Shown: positions 19,152 to 29,498, numbered from the stretch's first letter. The stretch: DNA of 64,000 nucleotides from Rossellomorea aquimaris (GCF_035590735.1 NZ_CP141595.1:2761001-2825000); one strand, 5' to 3'. Made by a program: numbers and translations. Notes: generated by a model not told the origin, from the sequence alone.

Positions 19152-19985
19152 TTACCCTTCTTCCGCATATAGTTTGGTCATAGGTTCAGGCTCAGCATAA
19201 GGTAATAACTCTACAATCAGCTTTTTAAAATATGGTGTTACCGGTTCTATGTTCTCTAACTGAGTATGAATGGTTTTCTTCGTTGAGGAAATTAGTTTAT
19301 CCACCCTTGAAAGCAAATGTCTGGACTCTTCTTTCGTTAGCTTTAAAGATGGTGTTTGACTGGCAGATTCGAACGTTAAAGTCGACAACGCTTTTATAAA
19401 GCTCGTATTCTGTGAATGCTCTATACAAATTCTCTCTTGAACGAGCTTCTTGTATAAAAGGGCTTGCTCAACAATCCGGATCCATTTGTCATCTTCAAAA
19501 AAACGAAAGAATTTTGAAACGATCGCTGATTCTCTTGTCTTCAAGCTTGACATTAGCCCAGCAAGGTTTTGATGTTCCTCTTTATAAATGGAAATTTTGC
19601 TTTCGTTGATTTCTTTAATCGCCTTGGCTAATACTGCGATAAGGTCCACATCATCTGTGTCGGCAAGGATTTTGTAGTAAAGGCTGCTGAAGTATACTCC
19701 TGCAAGTACCGTAAGCTGCCTCTCTTTCAATGGATCAAGCTCAGAGATTGTAACCTTTTCATGGGTATCAAGGGCTATCTGCAATAACATGGCAGTCGAA
19801 ATCCACTGTACAACTTCTTTATTCAAGGTCCGTCCCTCATCGACAAAAGGAAGGAGCAGGAAATAAATCCGATCCCGATCAATGTAAGGCTGATCGATAT
19901 ATTCCTTTAAGTAAGAGTGATGCAACTGCTCTTCTATGTATTGATGAATGATATTCGCTTGATGGTTACAATCAATGAATTTCAT
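19152..19985 (-). CDS. hepS: Heptaprenyl diphosphate synthase component I
   Basis: A 277-residue non-catalytic partner of HepT. It is predicted to be helical and has no aspartate-rich motif, as expected of the regulatory component that sets product length and enables catalysis. It is slightly longer than the B. subtilis protein (about 250). Identification rests on position directly before menG-hepT and on the overall pattern YIEEQLHHSYLKEYIDQPYID. Confidence 0.88.
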   Translation of the reverse strand: MKFIDCNHQANIIHQYIEEQLHHSYLKEYIDQPYIDRDRIYFLLLPFVDEGRTLNKEVVQWISTAMLLQIALDTHEKVTISELDPLKERQLTVLAGVYFSSLYYKILADTDDVDLIAVLAKAIKEINESKISIYKEEHQNLAGLMSSLKTRESAIVSKFFRFFEDDKWIRIVEQALLYKKLVQERICIEHSQNTSFIKALSTLTFESASQTPSLKLTKEESRHLLSRVDKLISSTKKTIHTQLENIEPVTPYFKKLIVELLPYAEPEPMTKLYAEEG

Positions 19986-20184
19986 ACCCTTTAATCCCCA
20001 TTTCTACTATGTATCGGTCTAAAAATTTCAGCAATAGATATTATACCATAAAATCCTCATTAATAGGGAATCAGTCTTGCCCCCTATTTAGCTTTATTAG
20101 TATAACAAAGGGGACGACTACGAAGTTCAACTACTCATAGTCAGTCCCACCTGTATCTTCTCTGGAACGTAAATGCTCAGAGTA

Positions 20185-20406
20185 TTATTTCTTGTTATCA
20201 CTTTCGACTTCACCGTAGCTTGTAACGATTGTTGCTTTTCCTCTAACTTTAATCGCAGAGGTATGGTCTGTAAACTGCGCAATCATGACTTCACCTTTAT
20301 CAAGCTTTTCAGAATGATGAAAGCGGGTATCTGTCCCTCTTGTCAGCCCGATCACGTTCACACCATCTTCAATCGCCTTAATCACAATATAATCATTTGA
20401 ATTCAT
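20185..20406 (-). CDS. mtrB: Trp RNA-binding attenuation protein (TRAP)
   Basis: A 73-residue protein closely matching [58 protein letters not shown], given here only in part. The Lys-Lys-Arg RNA-contacting set is represented by EKLDKGE and KVRGKA, and Thr/His/Gly tryptophan-pocket residues by [10 protein letters not shown]. It forms an 11-mer ring that binds GAG/UAG repeats in trp leaders. Downstream of folE with a 13-base gap. No trp operon is in this window, so its targets lie elsewhere. Confidence 0.95.
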   Translation of the reverse strand: MNSNDYIVIKAIEDGVNVIGLTRGTDTRFHHSEKLDKGEVMIAQFTDHTSAIKVRGKATIVTSYGEVESDNKK

Positions 20407-20419
20407 CCTTGGCTCACTC

Positions 20420-20986
20420 CTAATTCTTTATAAAAGAAAGAACTTCGCTTCGTGCCTGAGAGTCTTCTTTAAACGAGCCCCTTACCGCAGTTGTCACTGT
20501 ACTCGAACCGGGCTTCTTTACCCCTCTCATTGTCATGCACATATGCTCAGCTTCAACCACTACCATTGCGCCATAGGGCTCAAGGGTTTCCATGATCGTA
20601 TCAGCCACTGTCGAAGTGATTCTTTCTTGTAGCTGAGGTCGTTTAGCAACAGATTCAACTGCCCTTGCCAGTTTACTAAGTCCAGCCACTCTTCCGTTTC
20701 TAGGAATATATGCTACATGAGCTTTTCCGTAGAAAGGTACCAAGTGGTGTTCACACATCGAATAAAAAGGAATATCCTTCACAAGCACCAGTTCTTCGTG
20801 CTCTTCACTGAATATTGTTTCAAAGTATTCTTTCGGATCGTGACCGATTCCCGAAAATACTTCTGCATACATCTTCGCCACACGTTTTGGCGTATCTAAT
20901 AAACCTTCTCTATTAGGATTCTCTCCAATAGCTTCTAATATTAATCGAACTGCTTCTTCTATTTGGCCATGATTGACTTGTGCCAT
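20420..20986 (-). CDS. folE: GTP cyclohydrolase I
   Basis: A 188-residue enzyme making dihydroneopterin triphosphate from GTP, the first step of folate synthesis. The zinc site is visible in [20 protein letters not shown] and [14 protein letters not shown] (Cys, His, Cys). An AGGAGG site precedes the ATG. Known as mtrA in B. subtilis, in an operon with mtrB as here. Confidence 0.97.
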   Translation of the reverse strand: MAQVNHGQIEEAVRLILEAIGENPNREGLLDTPKRVAKMYAEVFSGIGHDPKEYFETIFSEEHEELVLVKDIPFYSMCEHHLVPFYGKAHVAYIPRNGRVAGLSKLARAVESVAKRPQLQERITSTVADTIMETLEPYGAMVVVEAEHMCMTMRGVKKPGSSTVTTAVRGSFKEDSQARSEVLSFIKN

Positions 20987-21163
20987 TATGTTGTCCTCCT
21001 AAAATAACTTAAAGAAATAGTAACATTGTTAATATTAGCACAAGCCTATAATGTCATCAAAGACTAGTGCTTTAGAAGTTTTATAATAATATAAAACTGT
21101 CTTTAAAGGAATAAAACTTCGTACATATTTTAAGTAGAAACAACCATACTATAAATGAATAGC

Positions 21164-21193
21164 AAAAAAGGCCGCATAAATATGCGACCTTTT
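21164..21193 (-). terminator. Terminator after the HU gene
   Basis: AAGGTCGCATA pairs with TATGCGGCCTT on the minus strand, followed by T residues. It lies 22 bases after the stop codon. Confidence 0.85.
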
Positions 21194-21214
21194 CTTTACG
21201 CTCAAAGTATGTAA

Positions 21215-21487
21215 TTATTTTACAGCTTCTTTAAGCGCTTTACCTGGTTTGAAAGCAGGTACTTTGCTAGCTGAGATTTCGATCTCTTCACCTGTTTGTG
21301 GGTTGCGACCTTTACGGGCTGCACGCTCACGTACTTCGAAGTTACCGAATCCGATTAATTGTACTTTATCACCGTTTGCAAGTGAGTCTTGAATTGTATC
21401 GAAAACAGCGTCAACCGCTTTTGTAGCGTCCTTCTTAGATAGCTCAGCAGCTTCTGCAACAGCATTGATTAGTTCTGTCTTGTTCAT
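21215..21487 (-). CDS. hbs: HU-type nucleoid protein HBsu
   Basis: A 90-residue DNA-bending protein. [40 protein letters not shown] (shortened; the beta-arm with the RNPQTG tip) and [13 protein letters not shown] are canonical. The start ATG 21487 follows GGGAGGAGGTG. It is a single-gene unit with its own terminator and a long upstream region. Confidence 0.98.
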   Translation of the reverse strand: MNKTELINAVAEAAELSKKDATKAVDAVFDTIQDSLANGDKVQLIGFGNFEVRERAARKGRNPQTGEEIEISASKVPAFKPGKALKEAVK

Positions 21488-22086
21488 GCCATTCACCTCC
21501 TCCCAAGGAAATGTCTCAGTCATGATTCATTTACTTTAATATCATTAGTAAACAAGTTTAGCGAATTCTATACATAAAGTGTAGAAAAAACGCTTGAAAA
21601 CGTTGCTGAATCAATATTCAACAACAATTCTGTTAAAAGATTATCACAATAGATTAACCTTAGCAAGAACAAATCAAGAAATAATGGGAATCTTTTCTTA
21701 TTTGAAACACAAATGTAATAGAATCCCTTCAAAGCCCTTTATTCCTGCCGTCTATTCAACCTATCACTTCTTTTCGATGACTGCAACTAATACCCTCTCC
21801 TCTTTGGGTACTCTATCTTACTTCCCAACCTTGTAATCCCTTAAACATCGTCTCCCTTATTTCCATATAGGATGAATATCCATCAGGTAACACCACCCTG
21901 AAATTCTGTTAGTATAAACCTATACACATCAAGGTTCGAGAGCCTCCCTGTGCGTTATTACACTTTTATCGTCCCAGCTATAAATTTATAAATATACAAG
22001 GTGAAAATCGGCAATTAAAAGCCGGAATCTCACAAAAAAAATTCAGGGTTTTAATATAAAATTGAAAGATTTCAAAGAAGCAAAAT
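21488..22086 (-). promoter_or_regulatory. Long AT-rich upstream region of hbs; one candidate promoter
   Basis: About 600 bases without a recognisable gene. On the minus strand a TGTGATAAT element (extended -10; GATAAT at 21640-21645) is the best promoter candidate; its -35 is poor. The open frame from 21594 on the plus strand has no ribosome site and no recognisable composition. B. subtilis hbs also has a long upstream region with more than one promoter. I see no hairpin terminator or riboswitch here. Confidence 0.35.
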
Positions 22087-22115
22087 AAAAAAAGACCCTC
22101 CTAAGAAGGTCAAAG
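22087..22115 (-). terminator. Terminator after spoIVA
   Basis: GACCTTC-TTAG-GAGGGTC followed by seven T on the minus strand, directly after the spoIVA stop codon. Confidence 0.9.
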
Positions 22116-22119
22116 ACTT

Positions 22120-23598
22120 TTATAATATGATGGCGATCAATCCACCTGATCCCTCGTTGATGATTCTTTCCAATGTATCTTTGAGTTTATATCTTGCATT
22201 CTCAGGCATTAAAGAAAGTTTCGCTTGGATTCCCTCTCTTACAATGGAACTTAAGCTTCTGCCGAAGATATCGGAATTCCAGATGGAAAGCGGGTCATCT
22301 TCGAAATCCTGCATTAAATAGCGCACCAGTTCTTCGCTCTGTTTTTCCGTACCGATAATCGGTTCGAATTTGGACTGTACATCCACTTTGATCATGTGGA
22401 TGGATGGTGCCACTGCTTTCAAGCTGACTCCGAATCTGGAACCCTGTCTGATGATTTCCGGTTCATCGAGACTCATATCATTTAACGAAGGCGCTGCGAT
22501 GCCATACCCCGTCTGCTTCACCATTCTCAGTGCATCTGAAACCTGGTCATATTCCGCTTTTGCATGAGCGAAGTCCTGCATTAATTCCAGGAGATGATCT
22601 TTCCCGCGAATTTCCACCCCGACAATCTCCTTCAGTACTTCATCATACAGTTCGTCGGGGGCGTACAGGTCAATTTCTGCAATCCCTTGCCCCATATCAA
22701 TGCCGGCAAGTCCTGCCCGTTCGATATGATCAAATTCACTGAAGTAATGAACAACACGGTCCACATCCCGCAGTCGTTTAATATCCTTAACAGTTTCTTT
22801 CACGGCTTCCTGATAGTTCTGTCTTAGCCAGTGCTCTTCTTTCAGAACCATTACCCAGCTTGGAAGATTCACATTCACTTCAAGTACCGGGAATTCAAAT
22901 AGTGCTTCTCTTAACACGTTGAGGACGTCTGAGTCTCTCATGCTCTCCACACTCATTGAGAGTACTGGAATGTCATATTTATCTTGAAGTTTCACTCTTA
23001 GGTCTTCCGTCTCAGGAGCATGAGGTCTCGCCGAGTTGATGACCATGATAAATGGTTTACCTACTTCTTTCAGTTCCTCAATGACTCTTTCTTCCGCTTG
23101 GATGTAATCGCCTCTGCCAATTTCCCCGATGGAACCGTCGGTTGTCACCACAACTCCGATCGTGGAATGTTCCTGAATGACTTTACGCGTACCGATTTCG
23201 GCCGCTTCATGGAATGGAATAGGCTCTTCATACCATGGGGTATTGATCATTCTAGGTCCATTTTCATCTTCGTATCCTTTAGCACCCGGGACCGTATATC
23301 CCACACAATCTACCAATCTAATATTCACTTCGAGGCCTTCATCGACATGAACAGAGATGGCTTGATTCGGAACAAACTTCGGTTCAGTCGTCATGATGGT
23401 CCTGCCTGCTGCACTTTGGGGTAATTCATCCTGCGCTCTTGCACGTTCTGATTCACTGGCTATGTTAGGAAGGACCACAAGTTCCATGAACTTCTTGATG
23501 AATGTTGATTTTCCTGTTCTAACTGCTCCTACCACACCTAAATAGATATCTCCGCCTGTTCTTTCGGCAATGTCCTTAAATAGATCGACTCTTTCCAA
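22120..23598 (-). CDS. spoIVA: Spore coat morphogenetic ATPase SpoIVA
   Basis: A 492-residue protein that polymerises on the forespore surface as the basement layer of the coat. The N-terminal TRAFAC-type NTPase shows Walker A GAVRTGKS at residues 24-31 and Walker B-like VDCVGYTVPG. The C-terminus ends GSGGLIAIIL, nearly identical to B. subtilis. The start is TTG 23598: GGGAGGG lies six bases upstream and the length then equals the B. subtilis protein. Upstream sequence contains GCATATT- and CATAAATA-like elements compatible with a sigma-E promoter, but spacing is imperfect. Confidence 0.98.
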   Translation of the reverse strand: MERVDLFKDIAERTGGDIYLGVVGAVRTGKSTFIKKFMELVVLPNIASESERARAQDELPQSAAGRTIMTTEPKFVPNQAISVHVDEGLEVNIRLVDCVGYTVPGAKGYEDENGPRMINTPWYEEPIPFHEAAEIGTRKVIQEHSTIGVVVTTDGSIGEIGRGDYIQAEERVIEELKEVGKPFIMVINSARPHAPETEDLRVKLQDKYDIPVLSMSVESMRDSDVLNVLREALFEFPVLEVNVNLPSWVMVLKEEHWLRQNYQEAVKETVKDIKRLRDVDRVVHYFSEFDHIERAGLAGIDMGQGIAEIDLYAPDELYDEVLKEIVGVEIRGKDHLLELMQDFAHAKAEYDQVSDALRMVKQTGYGIAAPSLNDMSLDEPEIIRQGSRFGVSLKAVAPSIHMIKVDVQSKFEPIIGTEKQSEELVRYLMQDFEDDPLSIWNSDIFGRSLSSIVREGIQAKLSLMPENARYKLKDTLERIINEGSGGLIAIIL

Positions 23599-23800
23599 GA
23601 GATTCCCTCCCATCTTATATTCCAGGGATGTTTCATCCGTGTATTCTGTCTCACATTCTATATTTATGATGTTGTCCCAATGACTTATGACTATTAATAT
23701 GCTTTTTTTCCCCCCTTATGATTAAAAGTATAAAAATTTATTATGTCTTTAGCATTTATGATCATTAGTTTTGATGAAATTTCCCTATAAAGGATGACAT

Positions 23801-23849
23801 AAAAATAATAACCCTTCCCTTACAATATATTTTGCAAGAAAAGGGTTAT
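23801..23849 (-). terminator. Terminator after yphF
   Basis: ATAACCCTT pairs with AAGGGTTAT across an AT-rich loop; the minus strand continues TATTTTTATG. It touches the yphF stop codon. Confidence 0.7.
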
Positions 23850-23851
23850 GC

Positions 23852-24562
23852 CTATTTTGTCATAAAGACTGGTTCGTTATTTTCATCTACCGTATAAGGT
23901 AAAGAATAAGCTGGAACAAAAAAAGTGTCCTCGACAAGTAAATTCCGGATATCTGCACCAGGCTCCAGTTCTTTATCAGTCGATTTGATCTGTTCAAATA
24001 AATCCATTGAGTAATCTACAAATATTTCACCGTCACCATTAATGACAAGGGGAAGGTTCCTGTCTGAGTAGGGGCTCTGTACATACACATCACCATCATA
24101 CCCCAGTTCTTCATAATTTAATGTATATACATTATTGGCTACTTCCTCTTTAAAAGGCGGGTAACCCTGAGCTTCTATTCTGATTTTCAATTCCCTTATT
24201 TGTTCCGCCAGCCGCAGATCAAAAATCTTGACTTGAGGATTTTCCTCCACGTCAGTCAAAACATATTGAAAAATCCCACCGTTTTCAAAAGCATTCCCTG
24301 GAATCTCTGCTAAGTACTGAGGTGAAAGCTTTCTGAAATCAATCGGATACTTTTGATAAATGGGTGTATCCTGGTCTCGGGTCTTAATTGGAAGCAACCC
24401 ATTTTTGTCCTTCTGATAGGTTTCGACCGCATCTTGTACAGCTTTCACCTGGGTTTCATAAGGAATCTGATTCTGACTAAGCTTTTCTTCAGGGTACATA
24501 CACCCAGAAAGAATACTCATAGTTAAAATAAGAAGAAATGCAATTAAACCTAAGCGTTTCAA
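23852..24562 (-). CDS. yphF: Lipoprotein YphF
   Basis: A 236-residue protein with a lipoprotein signal peptide ending LSGC (Cys near residue 21). The mature part is acidic and beta-rich with no catalytic motif I can name. It is followed by spoIVA and preceded by yphE, as in B. subtilis. Anchored on the outer face of the membrane; function unknown. Confidence 0.82.
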   Translation of the reverse strand: MKRLGLIAFLLILTMSILSGCMYPEEKLSQNQIPYETQVKAVQDAVETYQKDKNGLLPIKTRDQDTPIYQKYPIDFRKLSPQYLAEIPGNAFENGGIFQYVLTDVEENPQVKIFDLRLAEQIRELKIRIEAQGYPPFKEEVANNVYTLNYEELGYDGDVYVQSPYSDRNLPLVINGDGEIFVDYSMDLFEQIKSTDKELEPGADIRNLLVEDTFFVPAYSLPYTVDENNEPVFMTK

Positions 24563-24598
24563 TCTAAAAACGTCCTTTCAATCGGACAGCAACCTATT

Positions 24599-24799
24599 CT
24601 AATTGGTCGGTCCACTAAATACAATATAGATCATCATAAGTCCACCAGCAATCATCATTATATATGCCATGAATGCTGTAATAAAACGCAAGAATCTCTG
24701 CTTGATCTTATACCTGCTAAAATAGATCGTTAATATGGCAAAAAACATGAATCCCATCGATGCAAATGAAATCCACATCTTCATCATTGAATCCAACAT
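24599..24799 (-). CDS. yphE: Small membrane protein YphE (DUF2768)
   Basis: A 66-residue protein with two membrane helices (about residues 8-26 and 40-62) separated by a basic loop (RYKIKQRFLRF). An AGGAGGG site precedes the ATG. Size, topology and place between gpsA and yphF fit the DUF2768 family. Function unknown. Confidence 0.8.
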   Translation of the reverse strand: MLDSMMKMWISFASMGFMFFAILTIYFSRYKIKQRFLRFITAFMAYIMMIAGGLMMIYIVFSGPTN

Positions 24800-24928
24800 A
24801 CATCCCTCCTGTTATCGAATGTATTATATCATAAGATTTTTACAAAAGAATAGAAAAGAATGGTTGTTCAATAATCTGTTACAAACCTCAACATGTACCT
24901 AAACAGACTACCCCGGGCAGAGATTATC

Positions 24929-24993
24929 AAAAAAAAGAGCTTCCCAAGTATTTCAACATCATTGAACTGATGTCAAAATACTTGAGCTGCTCT
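24929..24993 (-). terminator. Unusually long terminator-like hairpin after gpsA
   Basis: Three stacked stems: AGAGC/GCTCT, AAGTATTT/AAATACTT and ACATCA/TGATGT, closed by a small loop and followed by eight T on the minus strand. It lies 160 bases beyond gpsA and about 130 before yphE. The stretch between it and gpsA holds no convincing gene. Confidence 0.7.
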
Positions 24994-25154
24994 AAACAAA
25001 GCGAGACCTACCCATCCATAGGCAAAGCTGTATATATTCATGACAGTGTATGCAACAGTGGCGTTGTTCGCATCCTCGAATGCCTATTATTCCAAGATTA
25101 ATTCATTGTTTCGAAAGAATGTTTAGTCATGCATTCTAGCGTAAAAGAATCAGC

Positions 25155-26201
25155 TTAATTTAAACGCTCTCCGAGAATGTTCACGAGGTCTTCCATCTCA
25201 TTTGTCTTTACACGTCCCATTAAGTGGTCTACCGCTTCTTTCGCTTCTACTTTATTGAATAACACATCATACAAAGCGTTGGTAATGGGCATATTCACTT
25301 CATACTTGTCTGCTAACTGATGGGCGGCTTTCGTTGTGCGTACGCCCTCAACGACCATCCCCATGTTGTCCAGGACCTCATCAAGGTTATGACCCTTACC
25401 AAGCATGTTTCCCGCTCTCCAGTTTCTTGAATGTACGCTTGTACATGTAACGATCAGATCACCGATGCCTGTTAAACCTGAAAATGTTAATGGGTTTGCT
25501 CCCATCTTGGTTCCTAAACGGGCTATTTCTGCGAGTCCCCTCGTTATAAGAGCGGCTTTTGCATTATCTCCATATCCCAAGCCATCTGTAATTCCGGCTG
25601 CAAGGGCTATAATATTCTTTAATGCTCCACCGATTTCAACTCCCAGCATATCGGGATTCGTATATACACGGAAATTCATGTTCATGAATAAGTCCTGAAT
25701 CTCTTCAGCAGCTTTCATATCCTTAGAGGAAACGGTCACAGTCGTTGGGTGCCTCAAACTCACTTCTTCAGCGTGACTGGGTCCAGACAATACCACCACT
25801 GTATGTAAGTTATCAGGGGCCATTTCATCTTCAATCATTTCTGATATTCTTAGAAGTGAATCAGGTTCAATTCCCTTACTCACATGAACAACGGTTAATG
25901 GTGCACTTTGAACCTCTTGAATTTGACCCAATACTCCGCGGATCGCTTTCGTCGGAACAGCCAGAATGATCGTGTCAACGCCATCTAAAGAGTCACTAAG
26001 ATCATGATAACCCTTTATGGATTCCGGGAGCTTGACCTCTTTCAGGTACTTTTCGTTGGTATGTTGAGTATTAATTTCATCTATCTGTTCTTTTTTGTGT
26101 CCCCATAATCTTACTTCCAGTCCGTTATCAGCCAGGACCATAGCAAGTGCCGTTCCCCAGCTTCCTGCTCCAACAACCGTTATTTTCTTTGAATTTTTCA
26201 T
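25155..26201 (-). CDS. gpsA: Glycerol-3-phosphate dehydrogenase [NAD(P)+]
   Basis: A 348-residue enzyme that reduces dihydroxyacetone phosphate to sn-glycerol 3-phosphate for phospholipids. The Rossmann motif GAGSWGTA is near residue 9, the catalytic Lys is in [13 protein letters not shown] and the substrate loop is [16 protein letters not shown]. The start ATG 26201 follows AAGGTGG; longer in-frame extensions overlap der and are unlikely. It is 16 bases after der. Confidence 0.97.
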   Translation of the reverse strand: MKNSKKITVVGAGSWGTALAMVLADNGLEVRLWGHKKEQIDEINTQHTNEKYLKEVKLPESIKGYHDLSDSLDGVDTIILAVPTKAIRGVLGQIQEVQSAPLTVVHVSKGIEPDSLLRISEMIEDEMAPDNLHTVVVLSGPSHAEEVSLRHPTTVTVSSKDMKAAEEIQDLFMNMNFRVYTNPDMLGVEIGGALKNIIALAAGITDGLGYGDNAKAALITRGLAEIARLGTKMGANPLTFSGLTGIGDLIVTCTSVHSRNWRAGNMLGKGHNLDEVLDNMGMVVEGVRTTKAAHQLADKYEVNMPITNALYDVLFNKVEAKEAVDHLMGRVKTNEMEDLVNILGERLN

Positions 26202-26217
26202 TTTTACACCCACCTTA

Positions 26218-27528
26218 TTATTTTCTTGCGCGAGCAATAATACGAATAGGAGTTCCTTCAAATCCAAATGCATCACGTATTCTATTTTCCAAGAATCGTT
26301 CGTATGAGAAGTGCATTAATTCAGGATCATTCACAAATACCACGAATGTCGGAGGCTTCACAGCCACTTGAGTCGCGTAATAGATTCTGAGTCGCTTACC
26401 ATTATCTGTCGGAGTTGGATTCATTGCTACTGCATCCATGACCACTTCATTCAACACGCTTGATTGTACTCGTAGTGCATGATTTTCACTTGCCATATTA
26501 ATGATTGGCAGTAATGTATGAATGCGCTTCTTTGTTTTGGCAGATAGAAACACGATTGGAGCATAATCAAGGAATTGAAAATGTTCTCGGATATTCTTTT
26601 CCCATTTGTTCATGGTTTTCTCGTCTTTATCAACGGCGTCCCATTTGTTCACGACGATCACGATTGCGCGACCTGCATCATGAGCATACCCGGCAATTTT
26701 TTTATCTTGCTCGATAATCCCTTCTTCTGCATCAATGACAGATAAGACGACATCGGAACGTTCAATTGCTCTAAGAGCTCTTAACACACTGTATTTTTCA
26801 GTGGTTTCATAGACTTTACCTTTTTTCCTCATGCCTGCAGTATCAATGATGACATAATCCTGCCCATCATACGTGTAGGAGGAATCAATGGCATCCCGCG
26901 TCGTTCCTGCAACATTACTCACAATCACACGCTCTTCACCTAATAAGGCGTTAACCAAGGAAGATTTCCCAACATTAGGTCGACCAATTAATGAAAATTT
27001 GATCACATCTTCTGCATAGTCCTCTTCTTCTTCTTGTTTAAAGTTTTTCACAACTTCATCAAGAAGGTCTCCCAAACCTAGTCCATGAGAACCTGAAATT
27101 GGATATGGCTCTCCAAATCCCAGCGAGTAAAAATCATAAATCATTTCTCTCATTTCGGGGTTATCAATTTTATTAATCCCCAGTACGACCGGTTTCTTCG
27201 AACGATAAAGGATTTTTGCTACGATTTCATCCGCTGCTGTTACCCCTTCACGTCCATTCGTTAAGAATACGATCACATCCGCTTCATCAATGGCGATTTC
27301 AGCCTGCTGTCTGATTTGATCAAGGAATGGTTCATTCCCCAGTTCAATCCCACCTGTATCTATAATGTTAAATTCATGAGTCAGCCACTCAGCAGAACTA
27401 TATATACGGTCTCTTGTTACACCAGGTACATCTTCAACTATGGATATTCTTTCTCCAACAATTCTATTAAAGATCGTGGACTTCCCAACGTTTGGACGCC
27501 CTACGATTGCTACTACTGGTTTTGTCAC
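26218..27528 (-). CDS. der: Ribosome-assembly GTPase Der (EngA)
   Basis: A 436-residue tandem GTPase needed for 50S maturation. The first P-loop is GRPNVGKS at residues 10-17; the second copy of the same eight residues is near residue 180. DTGG / DTAG and NKID / NKWD motifs occur in both domains, and a KH-like C-terminal domain follows. The start is GTG 27528, chosen for AAGGG eight bases upstream and exact agreement with the B. subtilis length. Confidence 0.98.
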   Translation of the reverse strand: MTKPVVAIVGRPNVGKSTIFNRIVGERISIVEDVPGVTRDRIYSSAEWLTHEFNIIDTGGIELGNEPFLDQIRQQAEIAIDEADVIVFLTNGREGVTAADEIVAKILYRSKKPVVLGINKIDNPEMREMIYDFYSLGFGEPYPISGSHGLGLGDLLDEVVKNFKQEEEEDYAEDVIKFSLIGRPNVGKSSLVNALLGEERVIVSNVAGTTRDAIDSSYTYDGQDYVIIDTAGMRKKGKVYETTEKYSVLRALRAIERSDVVLSVIDAEEGIIEQDKKIAGYAHDAGRAIVIVVNKWDAVDKDEKTMNKWEKNIREHFQFLDYAPIVFLSAKTKKRIHTLLPIINMASENHALRVQSSVLNEVVMDAVAMNPTPTDNGKRLRIYYATQVAVKPPTFVVFVNDPELMHFSYERFLENRIRDAFGFEGTPIRIIARARK

Positions 27529-27702
27529 GTTATTCACCCTTTCTGTAAGAAGGTTATCCTATTCTTACATTTCCTCTTTTTATGCCTTTTCAATCATCAA
27601 TTGGAGCTATGCATAAGAAGGACTGGCCCTTAAGGTAATGTTTCCTTATGGGACAGTCCCCCCTAACTTAACTATTTTATCAATAAAAGAATAAACTAGC
27701 AA

Positions 27703-27894
27703 TCAATGTTTTACAATGATAAATAGTCCTTCATCCAGTTCATGGGCAATGCCATCGAGAATCGCCTCTAAATTTGCACAGATCTTTTGCAGTTCTTCAT
27801 CTGTTTTACAATAAAAGACGCTTGTTCCACTTGGAACTTTTTCAGGTGATGTCGTAACCGTCGCGAGAATAAACTTTTGGATTGTTGTACTCAT
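27703..27894 (-). CDS. Small capping-complex subunit for the YIEGIA protein
   Basis: A 63-residue soluble protein (ILATVTTSPEKVPSGTSVFYC near the start, LDEGLFIIVKH at the end). It overlaps the stop of the YIEGIA membrane-protein gene by four bases, so the two are translationally coupled. This arrangement matches the small partner annotated for YIEGIA proteins in other Bacillaceae. Function is inferred only from that pairing. Confidence 0.7.
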   Translation of the reverse strand: MSTTIQKFILATVTTSPEKVPSGTSVFYCKTDEELQKICANLEAILDGIAHELDEGLFIIVKH

Positions 27895-28787
27895 TCTAAT
27901 TTACCACCCTCCTGATTCGCCTTCGATTCTGACGGCATCCTTATCGCATTTTCCAATGTCGGCACCTGCCCAAGAATGGCAATCGCTTTCTCTACATCCT
28001 TTCGCTGTGGGAGGACGAATACACCTATACGGCCATCGTCTAAATCCCTTTTGGCCAGTGGCGTTAAAGCAGGGGTTCCTGAATCTTTAAATATCCCCAA
28101 CGAAGTAGACATGTCATGAAGAATCGCTTGCCTTTGACCAAGATTCGCTACCGTTGACCTGGCATCGAATGATTTGGGAGAAAGAACAAACCCCATTCCA
28201 TACTTTAAAATTTCTTCTTGTCTTACCTTTAATCCTATATTCATAATGTAGATATTATCAACGTAAAGTCCTGCCCCATCAAAATGAGGCTTCACATATT
28301 CAATGGTTACGATATCCTTCAATCTGCCTCCAGCCATTAGTTTATGGGCAGCCATCATACATATCGCACTGATCAGCAGCGCTACATAGAAGTTAAAGAC
28401 AATATAAGCTAAAGTGGCTAAGAGAGAAGTGAAAATAACCAAATAGTTTCGGCTTTCAAAGGCTACGGCAATTCCCTCGATGTATGTAGCCCCTCTAGGA
28501 ACAAGTTCATATGCATCTAGCTCTGTCAATGTGTTCCTCTCCATATTTCGCACATCCCGAAATTGAGACGCAGCAACGGTTAAGAAAGTAATCGCCGTGA
28601 AGTTCTCCTCAAGTAAAGCAGGAATCGCAATGGTACCTAAGCCAGCAGCAATAAACCCAAGAGCAATATGTATAATCTTCCCATGCAAATAAGTGGGATA
28701 TTGGCGATAGTCTGTACGCAGCATATAGATTCTGGTTAATGTCCCAACTACTACTCCGAAGATGACCGGATACACATACTCATTCAT
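27891..28787 (-). CDS. YIEGIA-domain membrane protein, probable YphB/SeaA counterpart
   Basis: A 298-residue membrane protein carrying the family-defining YIEGIA sequence near residue 102 (GATYIEGIAVAFESRNY). Hydrophobic segments cover about residues 3-20, 40-62, 115-150; the C-terminal half is soluble. It lies between der and yphA, where B. subtilis has yphB (seaA, spore envelope). Orthology is inferred from position and family and was not tested by alignment. Coupled to both neighbours by four-base overlaps. Confidence 0.75.
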   Translation of the reverse strand: MNEYVYPVIFGVVVGTLTRIYMLRTDYRQYPTYLHGKIIHIALGFIAAGLGTIAIPALLEENFTAITFLTVAASQFRDVRNMERNTLTELDAYELVPRGATYIEGIAVAFESRNYLVIFTSLLATLAYIVFNFYVALLISAICMMAAHKLMAGGRLKDIVTIEYVKPHFDGAGLYVDNIYIMNIGLKVRQEEILKYGMGFVLSPKSFDARSTVANLGQRQAILHDMSTSLGIFKDSGTPALTPLAKRDLDDGRIGVFVLPQRKDVEKAIAILGQVPTLENAIRMPSESKANQEGGKLE

Positions 28788-29401
28788 AGATTCTTCATTT
28801 CCCCTTTGTTTGTCTGTACTTTGATGTTGAATAACTGATTTATTTCTTCCAACAATTTAATCGCTAAGAGAATTCCAGTGGCAATAGCCAGGACATCGAG
28901 GTAAGCAGGTCCACCGATGGAATATAAAAATCCTACATTCTTTAATGGGATGCTCATAAAGACTTCACCCACTATACTGCTCCCGGCAATAGCGAGCACC
29001 CGGAACTTAACTGAAGACGAGCTATAGAAGAGAACACTCAGGAAAGCAAGGGATAGAGCAATTATAATGTTTCGATCAATGAACATAAGAACAGGATCAT
29101 AAATAGCCACTAACCCAATGCCCGCATAAAGCATCCCCATCGCCAGAATGACAATAAGCATATATAACTTCTCTCTCAAACTGAGAATTCTTAAGTAATG
29201 GATACAAATAAGTCCTAAAACAAAAACCGGTACCGCAACCTCCACAGATCCTACTTCCAAACCATATGGAAACACGCAAATTAGTGCTAATGAAATGAAG
29301 GAATAACGGAAACGATATGGGTGTGCCTTATTCATCATAAACGTCGTATAAATCCAAATTCCCCAAATCAGCCATAAATACAGAATCCCATCCACAATCA
29401 C
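28784..29401 (-). CDS. yphA: YphA membrane protein
   Basis: A 205-residue protein with six or seven hydrophobic segments and a short soluble tail. It is the first gene of the yphA-YIEGIA-cap unit. Two closely spaced GTG starts exist; the first (29401) is used here, and the one two codons later is equally possible given the GAGGGAG site. No known function. Confidence 0.75.
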   Translation of the reverse strand: MIVDGILYLWLIWGIWIYTTFMMNKAHPYRFRYSFISLALICVFPYGLEVGSVEVAVPVFVLGLICIHYLRILSLREKLYMLIVILAMGMLYAGIGLVAIYDPVLMFIDRNIIIALSLAFLSVLFYSSSSVKFRVLAIAGSSIVGEVFMSIPLKNVGFLYSIGGPAYLDVLAIATGILLAIKLLEEINQLFNIKVQTNKGEMKNL

Positions 29402-29498
29402 TCACTCCCTCTTATTATCTACATTATGGAAAATTTTTATGTAACTCATTCATGTATGAATCATTTTCTCAAAGAAAAAATAAGAAAGGGAGGTGTTT

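Noticed and set aside
20111..20149. Hairpin GGGAC-GACTA / TAGTC-GTCCC after mtrB
   Set aside because: Stem is good but no clear T run follows on the minus strand; left out of the feature list.
21594..21836. Plus-strand 80-residue frame in the hbs upstream region
   Set aside because: Weak start codon, no ribosome site, composition unlike neighbours.
24995..25154. Open stretch on the minus strand between gpsA and the long hairpin ending in a membrane-like tail (MNIYSFAYGWVGLALFRAAQ)
   Set aside because: Only 22 codons from the first ATG, no ribosome site, in-frame stop just upstream; might be a gene remnant but unsupported.
27616..27664. Hairpin GGACTG..CAGTCC upstream of der
   Set aside because: Possible terminator of the YIEGIA unit, but it has mismatches and no T run.
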